This document shows, piece after piece, positions 56,301-64,000 of a stretch of DNA of 64,000 nucleotides. The stretch lies in assembly GCA_958298945.1 (NCBI GenBank), contig OY282610.1, positions 47,747,667 through 47,811,666 of the forward strand, given 5' to 3'. The number at the start of each line of letters is the position of its first letter. The stretch's first letter is position 1. The position numbers and the translations under genes were made by a program. Source of the stretch: Atherix ibis. Taxonomy: Eukaryota; Arthropoda; Insecta; Diptera; Athericidae. The notes beneath the pieces are model-generated. The model ran no database searches. It was not told the DNA's origin and was given only the letters and a program-made list of their open reading frames with translations.

Positions 56301-57531
56301 CGAGGGTCGTTCAATAAGTCCTTAGAAAAATATAGAAAAAATCTGTTTTTTTTTTAAAAAACGGTTTTTTTTTATTTTTCAACATAATCTTCTTTTAGCT
56401 CTATAAACTTTTCCAACCGTTTTTCCAAAATTTTTATCGCGTCCGTCCAAAAAATAGGATTTCGGAAGTTCTGCAAAATACTCATCCGTTTGAGCAATGA
56501 CGTCCTCGTTGGCAGTGAACCGTCGTCCGCCAAGCCATTTCTTTAGATTGGGGAAAAGAAAATAGTCATTCGGGGCCAAATCTGGTGAATAAGTGGGATC
56601 CTGCAACAATTCCACAATTTTGGCCATGGAAACAGCGCAGGTGTGCAAACGCGCATTGTCCTGATGCAAGAGGATTTTTTTCTTCTTCAGATGGGGGCGT
56701 TTCTCTTTGATTTCCTCGCTTAACCATTGAAATAACGACGCGTAATACGCTCCTGTTATTGTTTTCCTTTTTCCAACTAGTCGATAAAAATGATGCCCTG
56801 CGAATCCCAAAAGACCGTGGCCATCACCTTGCCGGCCGATGGCACAGTTTTTGCCTTCTTCGGAGCCCGTTCACCCTTGAAAATCCACTGTGATGACTGT
56901 CTCTTCGTTTCTGGAGTGTAGTAGTGTATCCAGGTTTCGTCCACAGTGACATATCGACGAAGGAATTCGGCAGAATTGCGATGAAAGAGTGCCAACATAG
57001 CCTCAGAGTCCACAACACGATTGCGCTTATTCTTCTCTGAGAGCAAACGCGGCACCCATCTTGCCGAAATTTTTTTCACAGACAATTTTTCATGCAAAAT
57101 TGAAGCGACTGTACCTTGTGATATGCCCGTGGCCTCAACTAATTTGCGCACTTTAATTCGCCGATCGTTCAAAATCAGATCGTGGATTTTGTCGATGATT
57201 TCAGGAGTAGACACCTGAACGATGTTCATCTTTTGTTGATGAACGGCCACGTTTAAATTCATTCACCCAATCCAACTCGGCTTTGATTTCTTTCGGGCTT
57301 AAGCCTTTCAAATGGAGATGTTTGATGACAGCCCTAAACTCGCTTTTTTCCATTGTTATGCACAAATAAATGTCGTTAACTTTAATCGACGATAGAAATT
57401 GACCTACGCTATGGATCGAGCAGAAATTTTGACAGCTTTGCTGTCGATAATGCTACTTACAAAAAAAAATCTTTACTGACACTACGAGCGCAATTTCTTG
57501 GATTTTCTAAGGACTTATTGAACGACTCTCG
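56301..57531 (-). mobile_element. Mariner nested in piggyBac (copy of family M)
   Basis: A 1231-bp element with full inverted ends (CGAGGGTCGTTCAATAAGTC; at the right one mismatch, ACTCTCG for ACCCTCG) and TA on both sides (56299-56300; 57532-57533). Confidence 0.95.
56379..57349 (-). pseudogene. Mariner transposase, family M, shared 45-bp deletion
   Basis: Starts MEKSEFRAVIKHLHLKGLS at about 57349. It has the same jump from AELD to WVNEFKRG as the copy at 48.1 kb, a further 14-bp loss (HRSG joined to VSTPE) that shifts the frame, then a long open part: KIHDLILNDRRIKVRKLVEA, WVPRLLSEKN, the first Asp in TVDETWIHYYTPET, a frameshift near 56.79 kb, HQDNARLHTCAV with the second Asp, and YSPDLAPNDYFLF with the third. 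Four residues are missing between the last two (30 apart and not 34). Dead. Confidence 0.93.
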
Positions 57532-57573
57532 TATTATCTATTTTTACGTGCTTGTGTTTGGTACTTAGTAGAA

Positions 57574-57684
57574 GTACTTTCTTATTTGGTTTACTCTTGT
57601 AAACTCTAAGTGTCAATTTACAAGATTAAACCAAATGTCTACTCTAGTAAACTGATACTTACATTTTACAAGAGTAAACTAAAT
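57574..57684. repeat. Cluster of inverted and direct 20-bp repeats
   Basis: ATTTGGTTTACTCTTGTAAA (57584-57603) is complemented with one mismatch at 57617-57636, and once more with two further changes at 57665-57684. It lies between the nested mariner and the piggyBac coding remnant and is not part of either protein. Confidence 0.75.
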
Positions 57685-58339
57685 AGAAAAAACGAGCCAT
57701 GCCATCTTTTTTCTGTTTGCAATTTTTCGGGAGTTTTTTTTAGACAGTAACTTTAACGCCAAAGGAACACTAGTAAAGAAATTGTCCATTACTACGCATA
57801 TGGTCCTACCTTTCATAGTATATGGTTCTACAAGTTTCATTACAACAAATTCACTTAGTGGGGTTGATGAATCTCGAGCGTCAGCTTTTCCTAAATAAGG
57901 AAAGCCACTTACCACATATTTGGTTTTAACATCAGAGGCCAGCCAAAATTTTATGCCAAATTTCTGAGGTTTGTTTGGCATATATTGTGTGAACCTGCAT
58001 CTGGACTTCGTTGGAAAGAGCTGCTCATCCACCGTAATATAAGCTCATGGTTTGAAGCAATTTAGGCTTTTTTCAATAAATTTATCCCAAACTGGTGAAA
58101 CTAAAGCGAATTTGTCCCTTTGCAAACGTTGACTTCTCTCATTTTTTTTTGTCGAAGCGAAAAAAATTTTGGTCCCCACTTCTTATTCCACAAGTATTCA
58201 AGTTTAAAAATTTTTCCTTCGTAATACTTCAATATCCGCATAAATGTTTCTTACCAGTGTTACAACAAAATCTTACAATTGTGACGCCTCAAAATTCAAT
58301 CAACGAATGAAAATATATTACTACAATAATTTAGCGATG

Positions 58340-58692
58340 AAGTTGCAGGAACTCACTAACTTTTGCTAACCGAATTTATTGCAGTGCGATAATGATTTTA
58401 CTACTTCACACGAAATCGTAACAATATTTGTAAATATAGCTGACCTCGACTAAGCTGACGTGACTCTGCTCTCTTTTTGTCTTCAATTGGTGGTGATTTC
58501 GCTAAGATTTCTAGCAACTAGTAAAAGTTATACAGAACTGGACTTCCGCACAACTTTTTGATATATGAAATCGTTTGTTTGTAAGGTGCCTTAGACATGT
58601 GCCAGGGGCCACTTCATAGCGCCACAACCGTGAGGCCATTTGGCGACTTCGTAGTACGTGTGGGAAATCATCTGAGAGAGACTGGTCTGTGG
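58340..58692. other. Spacer between piggyBac remnant and I-type LINE
   Basis: No frame or motif seen, apart from the probable 3' UTR of the LINE next to 58693. I found no simple TAA tail, which some I elements have. Confidence 0.5.
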
Positions 58693-60099
58693 TTAGTGGT
58701 ATAGAATATTAAGAATTTTGTTATATGTTATTTTGTGGAGCAGATTAGTATGTTGTAGAAGTTCAAATAGGGGAATAGGGAATGGAGTTGTGAGGTCTAT
58801 GACCTCCATAATGGGAGGAATCCTGTTCGCGAAGTAATTCTTGTTTATGTGGCATTCCTGTAGAATATGGATGATAGTGAAATGGGTACCACAGGATTGG
58901 CATAAAGGACAATTGGTGTTACCAGAAAGGAAGTTATGAGTAAGACCAGTATGTCCAATCAGGATTCTGAGGAGCTTCCGCGCCCTGAATTTCGGTATGA
59001 ATGTTGAATACACTGGTTTATTAGTGGTTATCCAATAAGTCGACAAAAATGTGTCGCTATTGGTCCAGTCATTGTGTCTGCGGATGGCTAATGGTGCTAG
59101 TTGCCATTCCTTAAGTAGGCGAGGCAGATTGAGAATGACTGTGATCACTGGTCGACGGAGTGTTTCTCCAGCCAACTTGTCAGCACTTTCATTACCCACA
59201 ATTCCCACATGCCGTGGCACCCATTGCAACTCGACACTCCTATTGCTAACTAGGCTATGACGAATTGCGCTAAGTACTGGGTCACTCGATGGGCCACAAA
59301 TGGCTTTAAGGGCGGCAAAGCTGTCGCTAAAAATAATAACGTTTTGTTGGCTGGGAATATTGGTCGCAATTTCAATTGCCGTTTTGATGGCCCACAGCTC
59401 CCCGTAATATGGAGCTGCCCTATAAGGGAAGATTCCACAACATAGTGTGCGGGTGCTGCAGCCAAAAAGTTCGACGACCGCAAAAGATGTAATATCGGTG
59501 TCAGCGGGGGCATCAGTGAACAACAGTCGATGATGTTTTAATCCGTCCAACTGTTCAAGGAACAATTTTCTATATGTGGACGGATCAGTTCTAGCCTTCT
59601 TAAACCTGTCAAGAGAAGCAGTCACTTTCAACTTTGCTCCTAACCACGGTTTCCAATGTGGATGTGGAAGGGAAGTTTGGAAATCGACGGGGACGATGGA
59701 TGAATTACTTTTAAGGTGAGATATTAATAAGGATAGCGATGATGAATTCCTTTTTGAACTGGGGGAGATGATAATGTTTTTTATAAAAGTGTGGAGTGGA
59801 TAATTTGGAAGGCATAGGTTTTTGTAAATTAAACTTAGGCGGGCTTTGTGAAGATAGAGAAAAATAGGTTTGCGACCAGTCTCTATCAGTATGGATTCCA
59901 CCGGAGATGTCCGATGTGCTCCACTGGCTAGCCTAATACAACGGTTTACCGCTGCCTCGACTAGTTTTTTCCCTGCTATTGGCACACTGACACATATAGT
60001 GAGGAAATAGAGTAAGGTCCCGTCCAAAAGGGCGTTGGTTACTCTAATTGCCTCACTTTGTCTTACCTTACTTTTGCTGCTGACTAAAATTTTAACCAT
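58693..60099 (-). CDS. I-type LINE ORF2, RNase H domain and C-terminus
   Basis: A frame of 468 residues without a lesion. The first 130 residues are the RT thumb/connection (LVEAAVNRCIRLASGAHRTS, TGRKPIFLYLHKARLSLIYK). Residues about 190-320 are an RNase H domain with all four acidic residues: LLFTDAPAD, YYGELWAIKTAI, IIFSDSFAALKAI and VPRHVGIVGNESADKLAGE. The C-terminus has the Cys/His motif CPLCQSCGTHFTIIHILQEC. RNase H plus this tail marks the I group of LINEs. It is the downstream part of the polyprotein whose RT is at 60.3-61.0 kb; a gap of about 200 bp with frame loss separates them. It is the longest intact frame here. Confidence 0.88.
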   Translation of the reverse strand: MVKILVSSKSKVRQSEAIRVTNALLDGTLLYFLTICVSVPIAGKKLVEAAVNRCIRLASGAHRTSPVESILIETGRKPIFLYLHKARLSLIYKNLCLPNYPLHTFIKNIIISPSSKRNSSSLSLLISHLKSNSSIVPVDFQTSLPHPHWKPWLGAKLKVTASLDRFKKARTDPSTYRKLFLEQLDGLKHHRLLFTDAPADTDITSFAVVELFGCSTRTLCCGIFPYRAAPYYGELWAIKTAIEIATNIPSQQNVIIFSDSFAALKAICGPSSDPVLSAIRHSLVSNRSVELQWVPRHVGIVGNESADKLAGETLRRPVITVILNLPRLLKEWQLAPLAIRRHNDWTNSDTFLSTYWITTNKPVYSTFIPKFRARKLLRILIGHTGLTHNFLSGNTNCPLCQSCGTHFTIIHILQECHINKNYFANRIPPIMEVIDLTTPFPIPLFELLQHTNLLHKITYNKILNILYH

Positions 60100-60293
60100 T
60101 CAGAGAATGATGTTAATTTTGTCAACAGCGTTTTTAATCTGAAGATTCCATTTTCCTCCACGGGCAATTTAGATACCCAGGATTTTCATGGAATCTTTTG
60201 GGTGGGGAGGGAAGGGTACTGATCTCAGTGACGAAGATGGACAATAATTTTTTTTCCTGCAAACATGAAGGCAAGGTGGGTTTGATGTACATA

Positions 60294-61020
60294 TTACCGC
60301 ACCGTTAATGCTGCTTCAGTGTTGATGTTACGGATGGCGTTATTTGTTTGATGTTGAAGATCAGCACCAGATACAAGTATAAAAATATTGTCGGCATAAA
60401 TATAGTGGTTAAAGGATGATCGTTGGTTGGAAAGGGAGTGAATATATATATTAAATAGAATGGTTGATAATGGGGATCCCGGTGGGATGCCGTTTTTCAT
60501 TTCGCGTTTTGACGAAAACTGACCGTTGGCGCGTACCGTGAAGGTTCTACCAGTTAGGTAGGTACGTAGTTGTGCCAATATTGCAGAGTCTACTCCCCAC
60601 TCTGCCAGCTGTAAGAGTACCCTATGTGGGCAAATTCGGTCATACGCCTTTTCTAGGTCGAAGGACAACAGTAAACCACAATGTCTACGTTTGTAGCAAT
60701 TATGGATTGAATGTTGGAGTTCGAGTAGCATACTCAGAGTTCGCCTGCCTGACCTATAGGCATGTTGTTGGGGATTGAGTCTATTGGCAAGCGCCTGGTT
60801 AAGTCTTGTAGCTAAGATCTTTTCCAGTATCTTGGAAGTGCAAGGCAGTAATAAAATTGGTCTAAAGTTGTTAGCCGAAGAATGGGAGAGATTTTTTTTG
60901 GGAACTGGAATGGCGCTATATGAAATTATTAAAGAATGTGCTGTTTTGGAAGAATATCAACGCTACCCCAACAGAAGAGCCTCTCTCAGGTTGGATAGTA
61001 TTGGAGGTCGGAAATCAAAA
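60294..61020 (-). pseudogene. I-type LINE reverse transcriptase
   Basis: The upstream decayed part reads SKILEKILATRLNQALANRL, NPQQHAYRSGRRTLS; then an open frame of 145 residues gives LLLSFDLEKAYDRICPHRVL, GVDSAILAQLRTYLTGRTF, MKNGIPPGSPLSTILFNIYI and HYIYADNIFILVSGADL. The GIPPGSPLS block is typical of the I group. In the active site the second Asp of YADD is Asn (YADN), so even a repaired copy should not polymerise. The endonuclease and ORF1 are not seen to the right of 61020. Confidence 0.87.
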
Positions 61021-61513
61021 ATAATAATTATTATTTTAGTTTTTTTTTAATGAATAAACTATATTAATTGGGAATAAACGTTACAAAATTACAAATATCG
61101 ACAATGGATTTTCAAAATAAAGTTAAACTACAATATTTTGGTTCGTTGTGCAAGTCTTCTTTACTAAATACTGAAATAAAATATAATTAAAAAAAGTAGT
61201 TCAATTTAAAAATTTATAACGAATTCTAACCACAACGTTCATTTTGCGCCACCCTGTATAAGGAATAATAATTCCTTAAATGACGTCAGTTTTGGAGTGT
61301 ATACCATATGTTGTCTGCTCCCGGGCACGACTTCTCTGTGCTTTCCGCAATAAAAAATTTTCACGCGACAAATTTTCTTTGTAAGTGTTTAATTTTCTTT
61401 TTATTACAACAACACTTATTTCAGTTTTGACAACCTGTAGTTATTCGAATATTTTTTGAAAAGGTTCCTATTGTCTGGTATTTTCGTAACAAATCACTTC
61501 TGATTGGGTTGTA
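61021..61513. other. AT-rich DNA, nothing recognised
   Basis: Lies between the broken LINE and a DD41D element. GCGCCACCCTGTATA at 61246-61260 looks like the tip of some DNA transposons, but no partner was found. Confidence 0.45.
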
Positions 61514-61666
61514 AAGGGTTTTTGAATAAGAACTTGACAACTTTTTTTTTAAATATCTCGCAAACTATTTGAGATATATTGAAACTTTTATTAATGGCTT
61601 AAAGTAAAATCAATGCAATTATGAATGGAACTCGACTTCGGTCATATGTCCACCACAGGCATGCTT

Positions 61667-62268
61667 TCAGTGGTCGATTCGTTGAAGCCAATTTTCGATG
61701 ACTCGGCCACACAATTCGATGGGAATGGCCGATATTTCTCGTTCGATGTTGACCTGAGTCGCCGGCTTGTTGGTATAGACCATCGATTTAACGTAGCCCC
61801 ACAAAAAAAAGTCTAGAGGAGTTAAATCACAAGATCTCGGCGGCCAATCGACAGGAACTTTTCTCGATATAACACGTTCACCGAACTTGGCCTTCAATAA
61901 GTCGATTGTTTCTCCCGCTGTGTGGAATGTGGCACCGCCTTGTTGAAACCACATATCACTGATATCCAGCCCATGCAATTGATCGAAGAAATAACGCTGC
62001 AACATTGACTGTAACGTGACGGTCATTTTCATCAACGAATAAAAATGGCCCAATGACGCCACCGACATGAAAACCGCACTTTTTGTGAATGAAGTGGTGT
62101 TTCATGAAGCACATGAGGGTTTGCAACACTCCAATAAGGCATGTTTTGTTTATTGACGAAGCTATTCAACCAAAAATGCGCTTCATCACTGAAGATGATT
62201 TTGCGATGAAAGTCGTCATTTTCGGCAAAATTCTCTAGAGCCCAATCAGAGAACGTGCGTCGCTTCAT
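61667..62268 (-). pseudogene. DD41D transposase, C-terminal part, copy 2
   Basis: The frame opens MKRRTFSDWALENFAENDDF, HRKIIFSDEAHFWLNSFVNK (first Asp). After a shift it reads DMWFQQGGATFHTAGETIDL, where the second catalytic Asp is Gly, then PPRSCDLTPLDFFLWGYVKS with the third. Relative to copy 1, about 26 bp near 62005 and some codons near 61.76 kb (in TNKPATQVN) are lost. Dead. Confidence 0.9.
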
Positions 62269-62282
62269 ATGGTCAAGTGGCT

Positions 62283-62326
62283 TTAGTTCTTGAGTTAACT
62301 TGATCTTAAGTTAACTCAAGAACTAA
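62283..62326. repeat. Perfect 19-bp hairpin
   Basis: TTAGTTCTTGAGTTAACTT is followed by a 6-bp loop and its exact complement (62308-62326). It lies where the transposase coding sequence breaks off and joins the right end of the element. Confidence 0.95.
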
Positions 62327-62368
62327 GGTAAGAAATCAAAAATGTCAAGTTGCTATTGAAAAACCCGA

Positions 62369-64000
62369 TATAAACATTGATAGTTTGTTTTAATTCAAAA
62401 TTTATCTCAGAACAAATGACGCTGGGAAATTTTTCAAAAACCCAAAAAAACTTTTTTTTTTGCTTCCACTAACTCTACATAAGGATTTTTTTTTAATTTG
62501 CAAACTGTATTAGCGGGTCAATTCAAAAATTCTCTTCTCCTAAACTGAAGTTTTACAAGAGTGGCCAATCAGAAGTTTTTACAAGTTTTATATGGCCAAT
62601 CAATCATCAGAAATGCAGTATTTTTCCGATAGAAATAAATAATTCTTAATAAGCTATACAGAAAAGGCGCCCAACATCTGAAAACCTTTTCTACGTCACC
62701 GTAGTTCCAGAAAATTATTCAGCTGGGGAAAAACGCATTGATTGCAGTCATTACAATCGCAGTAGGAGAAAATTCGCCGGCTCTGTTTACGGCGAAAATT
62801 TCTATCAAGTCTGACTGGTGGGGTTTGAGTGTAGAAAGGAGAAATTGCTGAAAACAATATACGCCATAAATAAATGGACGCCTATCAGATTAACAATTGA
62901 GTATATCGGATAGGAAAAATGCCAAATCTATAATTAATCGTATTTGAATAATTACTGGCCGTTGAAAAATACTAAAATATCATCGTATTATCCTTAAAAA
63001 ATTCATCAAACCTCATGGTGGCTGTGTTTCACGCATTTAGAATTTCTGTCAACGTGACATAGCATTTATACCGTGCACTGCTTCCCTCGACTGTACTCTC
63101 CGCAACCACTAACATGCTCCGTTGTGCACAATTATTTATTGTGAAATTCATCAACGTTCCATGAGAAGAGAGTAAATAGTAGATAGGCTGGAGGAATACA
63201 CTCTGAAATTGGTTTTTCTTCTTTTTTTTGTTGGATTTTCGCTTTTATTTTGTGCATTTTTTCTCCTCTCGCATTTTGTACAGACAAAATTTCTCAAATA
63301 TTTTCTCTCTGTCACTCATTACTGACCTTCTATATATTAAAACATTTCGTTGAGAAGCCAATACGTATAGGTAAAGGCGGCCGCTTTAGTGAATGGAATT
63401 TTCCATTCGCAACCGTCTGTCATTTTTTTGTTGTTGTAAAGAGTTGTCAAATTTCTCTTCTCTCCCCCTTTCTTAATTATATCCGAGAATACTTGCATTG
63501 CATTGCTCTTCACTTCTGCCTTTTTTCTATTGTTTTTTGGTTTTTGTTTTTAAAATTTTATGCTGGAGCATAATTCATTATTACGTATTCCTTCTGGCTG
63601 TGCATATGGGACGGGACTTGTTATTTTTGTTGCTCTTTAGTTAGTTTCTTCGCCTTTCACACGTCCATCCCCTGGATTAGATAGCCGGTCTGTTACCAAA
63701 ATATCCGGAAATGAAATGTTTTCTTCTTTGGTTATTTTTATCCCTACAACTAGTTTAGAGGTCGCCCACAAAATTATCAACTGGCCGTACTCGTATTCAA
63801 TTTCATAACTTATGAATGGCCGTCATTTCGTTTCGTTGACAAAAAATTATAGATCAGAAGAATTTGAATATCAAAAACTCAGGTTGACGATCTTTTGCAA
63901 ATTTTTTAGATACTAACTAACAGGTAAATGGATTTCATTATAATAATTAATTTCGGGACACATGAAATTAGGTATGCACGAGGAAAAAGTACTCCACATT
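62369..64000. other. Non-coding DNA, no gene seen
   Basis: No coding frame with a family motif. Two TGGCCAATCA motifs (62561-62570 and 62592-62601) look like CCAAT boxes, 31 bp apart in one direction. From about 62.7 kb on the GC content is higher than in most spacers, so this may be the upstream region of a gene beyond the window. That is a guess. Confidence 0.4.

Larger units (their letters stand above)
55892..58330 (-). pseudogene. piggyBac transposase, split by a mariner
   Basis: From the 5' side (58.3 kb) decayed frames lead to TVDEQLF-like MDEQLFPTKSRCRFTQYMPN, KFGIKFWLASDVKTKYVVSG, SSTPLSEFVVMKLVEPY and VVMDNFFTSVPLALKLL. A hairpin-rich piece and a mariner (56301-57531) follow. The frame resumes as MFSYNNTKFGVDITDQMVRK and YSVKSGSRRWPVQVF, and ends with the Cys-rich domain: WCQIGYCNNNK, CNICTQKTLCAKC and CKNCE. 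The Asp of MDEQL, MDNFF and VDITDQ correspond to the three catalytic Asp of piggyBac. Stops and shifts are frequent. No terminal repeats or TTAA ends were found. Confidence 0.88.
61514..62368 (-). mobile_element. DD41D (rosa-like) element, copy 2
   Basis: Same ends as the copy at 42961-43856: AAGGGTTTTTGAATAAGAAC at the left and TCGGGTTTTTCAATAGCAAC inverted at the right, with TA at 61512-61513 and 62369-62370. Length is 855 bp. Near its right end a perfect hairpin (62283-62326) replaces coding sequence. Confidence 0.9.

Noticed and set aside
1..64000. CRISPR arrays, operons, bacterial promoters or terminators
   Set aside because: The window is clearly eukaryotic (introns, LINEs, mariners). 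The direct repeats found are minisatellite, microsatellite or transposon sequence.

Overview
This is an AT-rich stretch of nuclear DNA from an insect. The evidence is short GT-AG introns (68-75 bp), a conserved nuclear gene for a mitochondrial complex I subunit, one C2H2 zinc-finger gene, and a dense load of transposons typical of insects: Jockey-clade, R1-, I- and LOA-type LINEs, many mariners, piggyBac and PIF/Harbinger. A lower dipteran is my guess; the sequence does not settle it. Host genes take up only about 1.5 kb. Nearly everything else is transposon sequence at different stages of decay, or AT-rich DNA in which I see nothing.

Layout. 1-6.8 kb: a 26-bp minisatellite, then an old Jockey element split by a younger full-length Jockey (family A, 1071-5399, flanked by a target duplication); the old element has a very long CAG/CAA tract in its gag-like ORF. 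7.2-11.7 kb: a Jockey remnant, a mariner, and a PIF/Harbinger unit made of a deleted transposase and an intact Myb-like partner on the other strand. 12.7-17.6 kb: the two host genes, NDUFA13 (three exons) and a five-finger C2H2 protein, with a foldback element between them that contains a tRNA-derived SINE. 19.2-25.1 kb: a full-length second Jockey family (family B), broken by a mariner at the start of its RT active-site motif. 25.4-43.9 kb: a graveyard of pogo-like, Jockey, R1-like and mariner remnants, plus one nearly intact mariner (39.6-40.8 kb).

45.9-47.2 kb: a degenerate LOA-type LINE whose 3' tail matches the tail of the SINE at 16.1 kb. 47.7-52.1 kb: a 4.4-kb element with terminal inverted repeats that encodes a DUF7869-type protein and carries two nested mariners; it is the best candidate here for a poorly described transposon class. 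52.5-55.8 kb: a third Jockey family A copy. 55.9-58.3 kb: a piggyBac transposase split by a mariner. 58.7-61.0 kb: an I-type LINE with RT and RNase H. 61.5-62.4 kb: a second DD41D (rosa-like) element. 62.4-64 kb: no gene seen.

How the parts relate. Insertions are nested in layers: Jockey in Jockey, mariner in Jockey, mariner in an R1-like LINE, two mariners in the DUF7869 element, and mariner in piggyBac. In three cases, removing the mariner and one copy of its TA duplication rejoins the host element's reading frame exactly. Two mariner copies share one 45-bp deletion, so a defective copy was mobilised in trans.
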